A model generated the notes under the pieces. The model made no database searches. It was not told where the DNA came from and saw nothing but the letters and a program-made list of their open reading frames with translations. From the NCBI RefSeq assembly GCF_036373705.1, contig NC_089867.1, forward strand, positions 24,323,323 to 24,387,322: 64,000 bases of DNA. Direction: 5' to 3'. Positions within the stretch are counted from its first letter, which is position 1; each line of letters starts with the position of its first letter. Source of the stretch: Amia ocellicauda. Its lineage: Eukaryota > Chordata > Actinopteri > Amiiformes > Amiidae. Below, piece after piece: positions 10,155-27,800 of the stretch. The position numbers were made by a program, and so were the translations under genes.

Positions 10155-12244
10155 ATGGCTGATACCGCAGTTGACACGACCACCGCCACCCCCGAGGTTA
10201 CCCCAAAGGTGAGTGCAGTTTTGGGCTCATTGCGCGGCTTGTGACCCGGGCTCGGGGCTCTTTGTCTCCGCCGCCTCCTCGGCGCTACACGCGGGTCTGG
10301 GTTTGGGGGACTCGGGGTCGGCAGGCGCCTCTCCACCGCCGGCGATGCCCGCTTTTGTTCCGTTGGGTGACGGGCCACCTTACCGGGCAGCCCCCGGTCC
10401 CTTAGTGTGCGGGTTTAATTGCGTTTTGGGTTTTGCCGGTGGTCTGCGCGGTTTGGCTGAGTTCGGCTCCGGCGGCCGGGGTGAGAGCCGCAACGCAGCC
10501 GGGCTGTGGGTGGGAATCGGAGCTTTTTGTTCCCGGTTTGAGATGACCGAAAACCCCACGTTTGCGCTTCCCCTTTAAGCCTGGGGGGGACTTTCCACAC
10601 GGGTGGATGGGCGCCTCTGCGGGGGTGGCCCCGGTGTCTCCCCGCCGCTCCGCTGCTCTGGCCGGTCCGCGGCTCCGGGCGGCTCGTATTTATACCCGCG
10701 CGGGAGCCGGGGCTGCGCGAAACGGCGGGAAGCGCGTGCGTGCGTGCGCGTGCGGCGCGCGTGCACGAGAGCGCGCGCCACGTGTCTCCGGATTCTTTTG
10801 TCTGCTCGCCGGGCGCGCGCGCCAGCCCTTCACCGCATCATCATCATCATTATTATTCTGCCCCCCCACTCCCACGCCTGTGCTCTGTTGCCCCGGATGC
10901 TTGTCCAGTGTGGTTTAACCGCGGACTCTGTTGCCCCAGGACCGGGCTGATCCCCCAACTGCCCCCCATCCCCGGGCACCACCTGCCGGCCACCTTCCCC
11001 CCCCCGTAGCCGCCGAGAAGTAGCTCTTGTTAATCTACTTGCCCCAATCCCTGCCGAGCCGCCTTCGCCCCGGATCCCCGGCTCTTGTTCGGCGGCCTGC
11101 GGGCGGGGGTGCGAGGAGTGGAGGCTCGGGAGCCGCGGGACGGGAGCCGCTCTGATTGGTTCTGCTCGGTGCTCGACTTTGTTTAGGTCTTTTTTGTGCG
11201 TTGAATGGAGATGTTGTTCGGGGCTGTCAAATGTCAGGCAGCGTGGGGGGGTGGAAAAACAGCGCGTCTGTTACTCAGTGTTTCCAACCCCAAGAGTGGG
11301 GGTGTAGTACTGCTCCAGCCTCACTTCATGTTTCGTTTCCAGGACCTGAAGGAGAAGAAGGAGGTTGCCAAGGAGGAAGTGGAGAAGACTGAGGAGAAGA
11401 AGGAGGAGAAGAAGGAAGAGAAGAACGGCAGCGCAGACGCACCTGCCAACGGCACGGTGAGTGACTCCCGGCGCCCCCCCGGCCTTTGTCTGCCCTCGCC
11501 GCGCAGGTGTGCGCTGCCCCTCCCCCCCGGCCCAGCCTTTGTGGAGGGGGTGAAGGGGCACGGCTGGCATTGTTTACCCCCCCGATGAACTCGATCTCTC
11601 GAGTCCTTACACAGAAGATCAAAGGCCCCTATCAGTGATCGCTGGCCTGATGCCAGTTCCTCACCATGTCCTTCCCTTGTAGGAGGCGAACGGTGCCGAC
11701 CACGGCGAGGAAACCCCTGAGGATGAGGAGGAAGACGAGGAGGGTGAGCTGCTGTTTTGAGTCTCTACCCGCGGGGGGGGTGGGGGAGTGTTTTGAATCG
11801 GTCGCACTTCAGCGCACAGGGCGGATGTGTTCAGATGCCACCCATGCGGGGACTCGTCTTGTGACGTGCGTGTCGCTCTCGGTGCCGTCAGTGATGGGTT
11901 TTCTGTCCCCTGCAGCCGAGGGAGAGGGAGAGGAGGACGAGGCAGAGGATGGCGCTGACGAAGAGGCCGAGCACCCTGTGAAGCGCCCGGCTGAGGAGGA
12001 GGTGAGCCGGGTTGTGTAGATGTACACACACACACACACGAGATTTCAACACGCACGCCCTGGTTTTATTTAAAAGCAGACTGGCTGAATTAAGACCTGC
12101 TGTTTCACTCGGACCGTCCCTCGGTGTCTGGACTCTAATCGATTTATTCTCTGTTCCTCCCCCCGCCACCAGGAAAAAGTGGAAACCGCAAAAAAGCAGA
12201 AGACGGAAAACGGCGACTCCACAGAGGCCGAAGCGAAAGCCTAG
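10155..12244 (+). CDS. ptma: Prothymosin alpha, complete (5 coding exons, 128 aa)
   Basis: Exons: 10155-10208, 11343-11456, 11683-11743, 11916-12001 and 12173-12244; all introns are GT..AG and phases close. The N-terminus (MADTAVDTTTATPEVTPK, then DLKEKKEV) matches the thymosin alpha-1 segment. The middle is a glutamate/aspartate-rich disordered stretch (exons 3-4). The end carries a bipartite nuclear localisation signal: KRPAEEE joined across the last intron to KKQKTENG. Prothymosin alpha is a small acidic nuclear protein that binds histones and influences chromatin and cell survival. The protein is longer than the human form (about 110 aa) because of a Lys/Glu repeat in exon 2, while its acidic core is shorter. 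Parathymosin is the alternative family member; the N-terminus and KKQKT tail favour prothymosin. Which fish paralogue it is remains open. Confidence 0.9.
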
Positions 12245-13190
12245 AGCCCGGCCCGCCCTCGCCGCCCGCTCTGTCCGCCTGGTCACCCCGACCCAGTAGA
12301 GGTTGTGCTTTTGTGAACGTTTTTTATCATTTTTAAACTTCTGTATGCGCACTGGAGTCCTGTAACACCACAACCCTCCTTTTGTAAAGTGTTATTTATT
12401 GGTCGCTGACCAGTTTGTACTGATTGCTGCAAATAGGGCCCGTTTATAAGATCAGAGTGTTGGCTTTTTTTGTCCCTGTACCCCCGCCCCGGTCTCCAAC
12501 CTTTTATACATGTATGAAGCACACTTTCTACTTTGTTACCTGACCAGCAGATACACACGAGCAGCTCTTTGTAAGAAACTATTCAGATTTTTTTTTTTTA
12601 TTTTATTTTTTATGGTGACCTCTCAAACCCAGTGAAGACCAAAGATATAGGAGTTAAGTGGGGGGTAATAGGACTCGAGCGTCCCGGTCTGTAGTCGGTC
12701 CTGCCGAGGAGGATTGTGCGGTTAAACGCCGGCCGCATATTTGCCCGGCGAAGCTCCAGTACGACTGCATGGATGGCGAACGCGGCCACGAGGGTCTCTG
12801 CCTCGCAACAAGCGAAACCCGCCCAGTCCAGAGACCCCGGCCGCGTCTATTAACCCCTCTTAAGTCTGAAGGTTTTGGTCGTTGTTCTGTATGAGTTCCT
12901 CGGATATTTTTTTTTTTTCTCTGTACAGTTTAAGTTGAGATTTCCGTGGTCTGAACGCCCCGGGTTTAGACTCCCAGCAGCCTCCTCTCGGACGGTTCTG
13001 ATTAGCGTGACCGCAGCGGCGTCTCCTGGGGGTCCCGGCCGGTATGGGCGGCCACCCGCTTCACGCGCAGCCTCTCCTTCGGAGCGAGGTTTTTACAAAG
13101 TCTTTATTTTTCTGTTTTTTGGTTGCCTGACCACTGCTTTGTATATTCTGGTTCTCGATTATAAATAAAACAGTCTTGTCTTTTTATTCG
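12245..13190 (+). other. ptma: ptma 3' untranslated region
   Basis: Stop codon TAG at 12242-12244 is followed by about 0.95 kb without a coding frame I can support, ending at the AATAAA signal and a GT-rich downstream element near 13190-13215. The T-rich stretch at 12590-12613 is a possible AU-rich control region. Long 3' leaders are usual for prothymosin genes. Confidence 0.7.
13164..13169 (+). terminator. ptma: Poly(A) signal AATAAA of ptma
   Basis: AATAAA followed within about 40 bases by a GT-rich element (TGTTGCGTTGTCCCTGTGTGTG). It is a canonical AATAAA about 0.9 kb after the ptma stop, and I expect cleavage near 13185. Confidence 0.75.
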
Positions 13191-13199
13191 GCGTGTTGC

Positions 13200-16100
13200 G
13201 TTGTCCCTGTGTGTGAACGTCACTGCTACACCCTCTCCACTGCAGTCCATCTGCATGCCTTTCAAGTGGACTTGTGTGAATTTGACACCGCATCACGCCC
13301 CCCCCAGCCCCACAAGCTCTCCTTTCATATTAGACCTGCCATCTCCCAGCTTTCCAGTCCTGCTTGCACAGGGACTCATCCCCCCTTTCCAAGAGCCCAT
13401 CAAATCTAAACCGAGTGATCCTGTAGGCTTCAGCCCAAGCCCTCAAACCACCAACTGTCTTATTTGGCCAGATGACCCTTCACAGACCCTCTAAACCCGG
13501 CTGGAGCAGCGGTGCGGTCCCAGATCACCTGGCTGCTGAGCTCTCTTTAATTGAGCCTTTAAGTTGTCTAATGGGAGCGTCTTAATTTTAAGCTGTGGGG
13601 GGGATGTGAGCAGCTGCGACACTTGCTCGATTGCTGTGAATTAAAGCGCTTGCTTACACATTAAGAATTTAGTTCCAGTGAATTTGCATTAAGACTTCAA
13701 AGTTCTGGTGGTTGAAATTTAAGCGCGGTGAGGAGGGGCCCCGGACCAGCGCCGGAGGTGTTGAAGGGTCTGTTCTGCACGCCTGATCCAGGTTTATTGT
13801 GGAGGACACGGCCTCATGGGGTGAATAGCAGGCGCAGGAATGGAGGAGGTGGTTAGCGTGATGCACGGCTAGTGTGTGTGTGTAAAGGGCTCCTGTCACG
13901 ATGAAATGGGAGACGCATCCATTCACTTTAATTCAATGAAATGGCGCTATAGTGGAGCAGCAGAAACGTGGTCCGGGGGGAGTGTCGCCCTCTGCTGGCG
14001 AGAGGAGGGGAGGCGGTGCCTGAGCTCTGCGGGTGAGAGGTGCGTTAAGGACAGCGGCGGCAGGGAAATAACGGCCTGGTGTTTTAGTGTTTGAATCCTG
14101 TGCAAACTCGGCTTTATAGCGGACTAAAGCATGCCTTTGAGCGGCGGGGGGCCTTTTCTTCGGTGTCAGAGGAGCTTTATTCTCGCTTCTCCCGAGATGT
14201 GAGAGAATTGCACCGGGCGGCTGGCAGTGGCTGTTTGTCGCCCCCTGTTGGCCACTGGACATCACAGCACAGCCCTGCACAGCAAAGTGACAATGTTTGC
14301 GAGAATCTGCCCATATTAGGTCAGCTGCGCGCTTGACAAAGAACACAAGTCTTGATTACAGGAACGACTGGGCCCGGACTCGGATTTCACTTGTTTGTGC
14401 TGAAGCTCTTTTCCGTCAAAACGTGGACATTGCACCCAAGCCAATAGGAAACCCTGTTCCCAGAGGGATCGTTTGTAAAAGCCACACTGACAGACTGTCT
14501 CTGTAATCCCTGACTTAAAAGTATTTATAGTACAGTAAAACAAATGCAAGGTTTACTCTTTCATGCAGTAACTAATTTCACCCACAATCACCTGCAACAA
14601 CAACACAGCTGGCCCTATCCTTTCTCTTGCTTATTTTTTAAAATTGTCCTTTAGTTTTACAATAAGGGTGTGGACCGGTCACCAAAATCTCACCTGTTTG
14701 TTTTTGTATCAGGTAAACAACTTACTTACAAAGTTAATATAAAATACATGCTGTTGACAAGCTGGTGTATAATAATACATCCTTTGCAACAGCAATATAT
14801 GTATGTTAATCAGCCGATCCCTGGAACGAACCATTAAATGTGTAATCTATTATAGCAGAACAATACTGAAGCGGGGTCTCGGGGTCAGGGTGGAGCAGGA
14901 GATACTGCTGCTTTTTTAGTGGGACCCTGGGAACCACATTGCCTTAGCGTAACGCACTTCCCCTGCCTCTCTTTCTGTTCCCTAAAGCCCGTATTAATCT
15001 GCAAAAAAGAAACCTTGCTGTTTCAGGCGTTCACATGTTTTTTTGCGTACATTACACTGAATGAAGCATTGTCAGGTCATGTCACACTTTAAAAGACCGA
15101 GAGGGTGCTACACAAATCCAATCGAGCTCATAATTAGATATATTCTTCTGTAAAAAGGAAAACCAGAAGACCCTTGAGACCCTTTCCCCGAGTGAGCGCC
15201 TCTCCTCTCCTCCCTCACTTCTCACCTCTTGCCCTCATCAGTCGGTTTCTGTCCGGAAGGCGGCGATTGACAACAACACAGCTCGGCTTTTCTTAAACCA
15301 CTATCAGTCTTTTATTGTTTTGAATATCGTTATTTTAAATAAGTTCTGAAACCAAAATAAGTCAAATAAATACAGAAAATATCATCTGTGTATCCCAAAA
15401 TAATAGATTCATAGCAGTAATATGGATAAGAAAATAAGAAAGCAACTGTTTGAATAAAAACGAAATATAAAAACAAAGAGAAACAAAGCAAAGGTCTTCG
15501 GACAAACAAATAAAAAAACAGTCTGATCCAAACAATGGCTTAATAGAGACAGATTTTAAGGAATGTTTATAGAGTTTGTGTTCCAAAGTTTGTTTTGATT
15601 ACTGCAATACAGACGGCATTATCCAGAAACCCCACTCCCGGAATAAGAAGCTAAATCACTGAACCTCTTTCTTTTATTATTATTAATTCAATGAAACATT
15701 CCTTAAAGACAGACATTTCATGAAAGCGATGCGTGCGCAGTGAAAGCCGTGGAGAGTGTGGCGCTGGGAGCTTCGGGGATGGCGATGGCGGCGATTGAGG
15801 CCCCCGGGTACAGGGCCTGGGAAAACGGCACGGCACCATCTGCAGTCCCTTACGGTGCCGTGCCAAGATTTCCAGACGGGCCTCGGAGCGTGCCGGCGCA
15901 GCCCCCTTCCCTCGGGTGTGTGGCTGCGGCGGCAGCTTGCGATTCGGGAGCCAGACATATTCAGAAATCTGCCTTTGCCTCGTTTACATTCTCCTACCAC
16001 AGAAGGGAATCTCAGGCCAGTGTCAGGATTCTGCATTTTTGGCAACGAGGGATCCGTCTGAAGCAGGAAGCAGATACAGTTCAATACACGACAGCCGGGA

Positions 16101-17287
16101 GACGTTTTCAGAAAGTGCTTTCCCACGTCTTTGCAAAGACAACCTACATTCATCTTGGTGCCTGGTACAGCTCACCTGGGGCGGCAGCAGCTTATGTTCG
16201 GGGGGGGGAATAATGTCATATGCAGTATGAACAGACAGGACGTGAGGGCCAGCTGGGGTCAGGGGTCAGGGGTCACTGGGGCTCCGGACAGGAACACACA
16301 CAGATCAGGTCTAAGCGTTCAGGATCTGAAGGTCCAAAATGTCCCCTCGATTGGACCACAGCTGTGATTGGATGAGTTCCCTGGGAGACGTCAGTGCCAC
16401 TACTTTAGCTGCGGTGTGCCTTTCATACAGAAGACTCAAAGACTTGTGCGTTTGTGTGTCTGTAAGTATGTATGTGTGTCAATGTCTTTGGTGTCTGTGT
16501 GTGTCTGTTTATGTTTATGGGCTGCTATGTGTGAGTGTGTGTGTCTGTAAACGTGTGCATTTTTAATTGTCGGTCTGTGAACGCGTGCCTATGTGCGTGT
16601 TTGTGCGTGTTTGTGAACACGTGCATATTTATGTGTGTCTAGGTGTATGAATGCTCTTCTATGTGTTCAGTCCAGAGCCAGATGTGCACAGTGCCTTGCA
16701 ACGCAGGAGACCAGCTATTGAAATGCACAAACATGTCAGAGCCAGACAGACCGACAGACAGACTGACACACAGACTGACAGCCCAGAGTTCTGCACCGTA
16801 TCAGTCGATATGTTAGTGAAGGACACGCAGCAATGACTGGGGGAGCTCAGAGACGACTTCCTGTTTCAGTGCCCTGGATGTGATCTGCGTGACGTCCTTT
16901 TCACTATTGGAGCAAATAAGGGTTTATGTACATGTGAATATAAATACTGGGGGCGTTTTATTTTGCTGACAAACAACGGGGAGTCACAGAGCACTGCCAG
17001 GCACCCCGCTAAACCCAACTGGAGGAAAGATGAAAGATAATAGAATATTTCATCTCTCAACCATCTGAACAGCTACGAAATGACACCCTGCTCTCTTTCG
17101 ATACGATCTGGTGAAAAGAGGAGAAAGAATTCGAGGACCAGAAGGGCTGTGTGAAACTAGCTCACTGCATTTCACAGGTGTGCACCAAGTCACAAAAATA
17201 ATGTCACCCCGACACTTTAATTACATCAGCCCGGGTATTGCTTTGAAGCGTGGTGAGAACTCTGGACGGACAGAGACACACACACAC
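13200..17287. other. Region between the ptma and slc45a1 3' ends
   Basis: No coding gene supported. It contains two CTCF-like sites, a GT-rich low-complexity stretch (about 16440-16660) and a GC-rich block near 15730-15960. Minus-strand poly(A) signals (TTTATT on the plus strand) occur at 16957-16962 and 15673-15678. Either could end the slc45a1 transcript, so the part right of about 15650 may be slc45a1 3' untranslated sequence. Confidence 0.5.
13985..14000. promoter_or_regulatory. CTCF-like site
   Basis: TCGCCCTCTGCTGGCG fits the vertebrate CTCF core (YGCCMYCTRSTGG) without mismatch. It lies about 0.8 kb beyond the ptma poly(A) signal. A weaker match (CGCCCCCTGTTGG, one mismatch) follows at about 14239-14251 in the same orientation. 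Binding is not shown by sequence alone. Confidence 0.4.
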
Positions 17288-17290
17288 AGA

Positions 17291-17369
17291 CGGACACAGA
17301 CGGACACAGACGGACACAGACGGACACAGACGGACAAAGACGGACAAAGACGGACAAAGACGGACACAG
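17291..17369. repeat. 10-bp tandem repeat in the slc45a1 3' untranslated region
   Basis: Eight head-to-tail decamers: four CGGACACAGA, then three CGGACAAAGA, then one CGGACACAG(T). The array ends 43 bp from the slc45a1 stop, so it should be transcribed (as TCTGTGTCCG units) in that gene's 3' leader. Confidence 0.9.
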
Positions 17370-17411
17370 TGGTCGGTGCGATGAGATGTTTGGCTTGCCG
17401 TCTTCCCCTCT

Positions 17412-22609
<5,198 letters not shown>

Positions 22610-24520
22610 CGTTGCTGCTTTTGGGCACGAACAAAATAATCATATTAATAATAATAACACAGAAGCACACCGCAATAAATGGCTGTATTTGTTTTATTTT
22701 TTCTTCCTTGAAGTGAATGACATCAATAGGAACATGGTGAGAAGAAAACAGACACACGGCCAGTCCCCAAATAAAGCCGAGGAAGTCCCTCTATATGTTT
22801 ATCAGATGTTTATTATGTTCTTTTCTTTTGTAAAACAATTCTGGTAAATTCTTACACCGAACTCTGTGTATTCGATTCAAACAGCTTAGATTCACACTGA
22901 GCTGCTGCAGTTGATAATGGCAATAGTAGTTCACCAACGCAAATCTACAGGAGAGGTACACCCCAAATAACTTCACAAATATCGAAACAATAGTGGGTTT
23001 TCATTTCAGGCTTATTTGTTTGTTTTGGTTATTGAAGACAGGAGCACATCAATGTCTGGGAAGCGGTTCATCTACTTTTATCAGCTGTACACCCACCTTC
23101 CGCTTGCTTTTTCATCAATGGACATAAATATCATGTTCATTACATAATCACATATGCAATCAAACTAAATCTAAGAATGTAAGCTACACGCTTTTGGGTT
23201 CATTCATGTTATGAATAACGGATGTATTATCGACACCGGAAGCACCTGCATCATCAGGATGAAACTGCACATTTGACCAGGATTTTGTCCTCCACGACAG
23301 GCGACGCATGCAAACCGGCAAACAATAGCAGGCATCGCCCCATGCGGCTGCTGGCCTCTTAAATTGCTCTAAAGCATGGATGCTCACCTGCCAATATTTA
23401 CGGCTCGTGTGGAGGTGCGCCAATCCCATGTGCTCACATGCGCTGAGCCCAGCAGTTTCCACTGCGCCAAATGCATACTGTTTTATAATAGCGCTATGAT
23501 CATACACTTTCATTATGAACCGGGTGCTTACTTGTGATTGAATTATCATGACACTAAATGAATGAGAGAGAGAAAACCAGTACTGCCGCAGGACTGGAAA
23601 AATATCGTAACAGCTTTAAAATATCTGTCAATATCATATTTATATACATACTGTGTCACATGCACGGAAGAACCCGCAGTCACAGTGCTGGAGTGGAACA
23701 GGCGCTGCTCTGGTTAGGTGTGTCTGCGTGTAGTTCTGCAGGCCATTGCAAACAGCTCTGCTTGCTCCGTGACTGTTTGCTCGTTTTGTATTGCGACGTG
23801 AACACGAGTCAAGCGGAGCTATGCGCTCTGTTCTGGAACAGGACAAAGCGTGCAAATGAAACATACATGAAGGAAAGAAAGATTACCTTTTCAGGGGCTC
23901 GGGTCTTTTATTACAGCATACTCTGTTTTATGCACAGATATATCCTACTTATTTAGATTTGCAGTGTTATTTACGCATTGAGATTTGCCTCCCCGTGTCT
24001 TTGATGCAGTCATTTCTCAGCTTTCATCCTCCGTCCCTCATCCTCTCAACCTCTTCTCTTTCCTTCCCTCCCCCCTTCCTTTACTCCCTCTGTCTCCAAG
24101 GTGACGTCAGGCCCCCCCATCCCCGACTCGCTCCTTGCATCCCTCTCTCTCCCTCTCTCCCTCTCTCCTGCAGCATCAGCATCACTCCCGCCGTGCGCGC
24201 TCCCGCCCCGGTGCCGTGCGCGCTCCGCTCTCGACCCCCCCCCTCTGGTTACCATAACAGCCGGCTCTCCGGTTTAACGGGTAGCGGATTTTAATTCAAT
24301 TCACTGCCCGTGTATTTTGCACCGCAGTCAGTCTCCAGATGCACAAGCCTGGTTGATGCACATGGGATGAAGCGTATTTTCTATTATGCGTCTCAGTCCA
24401 GTTGTTACCGGTGCGCTGCACAGCTGCCTACAGCGCATGACCACGACTTTGAAGATTATAAAGCGATACGGCAGCAGCAGCAGGTTAATGACAAAACTCA
24501 AGCCGCCAGTACCGACCTTG
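22610..24520. other. Intergenic region between slc45a1 and prxl2b (head to head)
   Basis: No coding exon seen. The slc45a1 start at 22609 is preceded on its sense strand by GTGCCCAAAAGCAG, a possible splice acceptor, so a noncoding first exon may lie further right. A CpG-rich block with CT repeats (about 24080-24260) is a candidate promoter for that exon. The rest is AT-rich without clear features. Confidence 0.5.
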
Positions 24521-24820
24521 CACCCTAACCACGCCCAACTGTACGAGACCACGCCCATTAGGAACTTTATGCAACAGGACACGCCTCAATTCGCCTTTAT
24601 ATGGATAGACACGCCTCCCTCGCTCCGTGATTGGTTCCCTCAATTCGACATGCGAGTTGTAATTGGACACCGGTGTAGTAGGGGGCGTGGTTACTGCGGC
24701 TCTTCCCACTACGCGTGTGAGACAGACACAGCAGGAAGGTTGTTAGAAGCGTTTTGCTGTAACATTCATAGATTTTAATTGTATGTATATATATATATAT
24801 ATATATTTAATTGAAGAAAA
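24521..24820 (+). promoter_or_regulatory. prxl2b: prxl2b promoter with clustered KLF-like boxes
   Basis: CCACGCCC at 24529 and 24549, ACACGCCT at 24579 and 24609, and the reverse form GGGGCGTGG at 24682 form a cluster. Inverted CCAAT boxes (ATTGG) sit at 24630-24634 and 24662-24666. A (TA)n run at 24785-24807 lies just before the start codon and may act as a TATA region or be part of the leader. No other TATA box is evident close to the start. Factor assignment (KLF/Sp, NF-Y) is inferred from motif shape. Confidence 0.5.
24785..24807. repeat. (TA)n microsatellite next to the prxl2b start
   Basis: About eleven TA units end 13-14 bases before the ATG at 24821. Confidence 0.9.
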
Positions 24821-27800
24821 ATGAGCGCTGTAGACCTGGCTAAAATCGGCGCGAATGTGCTGAAGAATGCTGCGACTGGAGAGGTTTGTGGAAATGCGAT
24901 GCATTATAAAACTTGTAGTCGGTGTTTTCTGTGTAACTTTGCAACAAGAGACAGGTCGGGTGATACTTAGTTATTATTCTGCAAATGAACGCGTTTTCTT
25001 CAGAGGGACAGCAAAATGATCGGTTGATTAAGTATAGCAATGTACTAACAAATTAACGGGTCATCAGTCAGTTTACAGCAAATTACCTTTACAGCCATTT
25101 TACTATAGTATCTGTCCGTTTTTTTAATTTGTGTGTGTGTTTGATTGACTTGAATCCCATTAAATGATGTCTGACTTATTTATTTATTTTATTCTCATTA
25201 ATACTGCATACAATCATGTGTTTATTGCCATGTAGACGGCTATATAAGTGACCCCCGAGTAAAGTGCTTTCCCAGGATCCCATACCGTCCCACTGATAAA
25301 TATGACCCATCCACTCGGCTGTGGTTTATTATTGTGAGTTAAGTTGGTTAACGATTTACACACACAGGCACAGTGCTCTAGTCATTGTACTTATCGGTCA
25401 TAATCAGTGTTATTAGTTAGTTGCCCCATGTGACTGACATTGCCCTTTACACAATTCACGGCTGATTTGCCTTAAATGAAATGTGGATAGATCTGCCTTT
25501 TGTGCATTGATTGTATCAGGGCTGAGGACATGTGTGTAACATCTCTGCCCTTTGTCTCATCAGTTTTCCTGGCTGTTTTTTTCTTTGCCCCCATTCCTCT
25601 CCATCTCTTCCCTCTCTTCTGTCCCTTTTTCTGTGTTGTTCTGTCTTCTGCCTCTGTCCCTCCGTCCCCTGCTATCCCTGCTACTTGTCTTGTCTGTCCA
25701 TCTCTCCATTTGAATTCAGAGCTTTTACATACGGAGTTGCTCGTTGTACCAATTCTACAGTTTCTAATTAGGTAAAATTTCTGTGTCACTCCTGAAAAAC
25801 AAAAAAGAAAACGGGGGGGAAAGCTGTGGATGTTAAAGTTTCTCTCTGTCTCTCTCAGATGGTGCAGCTGCAGTCTCTGTGGCAGGACCAGGCCGTCGTC
25901 CTGTTTTTCTTGCGTCGGTTCGGCTGCCAGATCTGCCGCTGGACGGCCGCGGAGGTCAGCAAGCTGAAGGAGGACCTGAGTGAGAACGGCGTGGCGCTGG
26001 TGGGCATCGGGCCCGAGGAGACCGGCCTTCGGGAGTTCAAGGAGGGAGGCTTCTTCAAGGGCGGTGAGTCTGGTGAAATGTAAGATGTGTTTTGAGTTTG
26101 CACTGTTCAAGGGTCGCACAGCCTCGGTGCTGCTCGTAGGATCAGGATTTAAATCTGTTGTATGTTGACGTGAATGCAACTATCTGTGGAATAAACACCT
26201 CACTGTACTGCAACACTTCCATATCATTAAACGGTGCATCGTCAAATCTGTTGCACACAAACAAAACCTAGTGTTGCTTAATCTGAACTGTGCTTTGTTA
26301 ATGATCATTTAAAAACAAAAAATGGGAAAGCTGGTGACACTCTTTATCCTTCGCCTATTACATTTAATTGCCTTCAACATGATAGTGACTAAGACAGTGA
26401 AATCTATTTATTGCATCACAGTCTTTAGAAACACTAACCGTCTCCCCCTGTAGAATGCCTGGCTTGAGAAATCCACCAGTCATTACCTCGTTATATGAAC
26501 GCCTTCCCAGCGTTACACAACATGACTTGTGTATATAACAGCGAGGGAGAGGCGGAGCAGGAGGTGTGTTTTACTGCTTAACTGCTGCATGGAAAGGCCT
26601 CTGTACGTCTTTCTTCATATTAAAGGTCTTATGGAAACAATGTGCCTCACTAAATGATGGTAATATGATCGTGCAGTGCAGTAAAGGCCTTGCAGTTGTG
26701 ATCAAAACATGGAAGAACTTAGGGAAGCATTGTGAAAGCAGGGTACACCAGATAACAAAGTAACGGTATAACATTATGTGCAGTAATGTAGTTTTCTCCC
26801 AGGCTGGGCGCAGACCGCCAGGTGGAGAAAGTCTCCCTGCGGGCTGCGGAGTCTGTGAGGGGAATGTAGAATTCAGAAACGGAGGAAGAAAGCCCCCCAA
26901 AAAAAGCCTCAGAAGCTGGAATATGATGTCTTTTTACCTCTCTGTCCTTCTAGACGTGTACATTGATGAGAAGAAGCAGTGCTACAAGGATCTGGGCTTC
27001 AAAAGGTGAGTTCTCCGGCGTTCTCTTCTTCTCCTCTTCTCACACATGCATGGGAAAAGAAGAAACACTTTTTCATCTGAGCACATCAATCGCTCCTCTG
27101 AAACCTGTGCGCAGTCCTGACACGACCCGTCTCATGGGGTCTTCTCTTTCATCTCCTTGGGTATTGTGAACCGGACTGTGTGTGGCGGTGCTTTTTTTTT
27201 TTTAAAGATTCTCTACCAAAGCTTCAGACCGGTCTGTCGAACTCCTCGGCCTTCCAAGGTGGTTCTGTGACTGTGACTGTGACTGTGACTGTGACCGCCG
27301 GTTGTCTCGGCCTTTCACCTCCTTGTGTCTCTCTCTCCAGGTACGGTGCCCTGAGCGTGGTGCCGGCGGCCCTGGGGAAGAAAGTGCGCGACGTTGCCAC
27401 CAAGGTAAAGCTCGGGCCTGTTCCCGTAGATCGTGGTCACATGGGTTTAATTCTAACTGAGGGAGAGGCGCGCTAGCAGTAGATTGATTAGGAGTGTGAC
27501 GTTAACCGTTGAGAGAATGAGCAACATCTTACACCTGTGGGTGGATTCTCCTCCACTCGCTTTGGCAGTTATATTTTTATTAATAATATAGTTATGTATC
27601 AGATGCCCTTACCGAGAGCGCACACGGGATTTGATTAGCCGATTACAAAGCAAACTAGACGACCCGTGACGTGCCACACACCTCCGATCACCGGATTGTG
27701 AGATGCAGGGAGCGTGTGTGTGCCGCCACTGATGTTTGCCAGGCTGGCACCGTCTGGCATCTGGCGTCTGACCGCACTTAAGATCTCTGTTCTGACCTCA

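Noticed and set aside
10213-11009. Several overlapping frames after ptma exon 1
   Set aside because: They lie in the CpG-island first intron, where stop codons are rare in all frames.
13201-13494. 97-codon proline-rich frame after ptma
   Set aside because: It opens without an ATG at its first codon run, has no partner exons, and lies beyond the ptma poly(A) signal in unremarkable sequence.
15740-16213. 157-codon plus-strand frame
   Set aside because: It starts with GTG, overlaps a long minus-strand frame, and has no family resemblance. The place is probably slc45a1 3' leader or intergenic.
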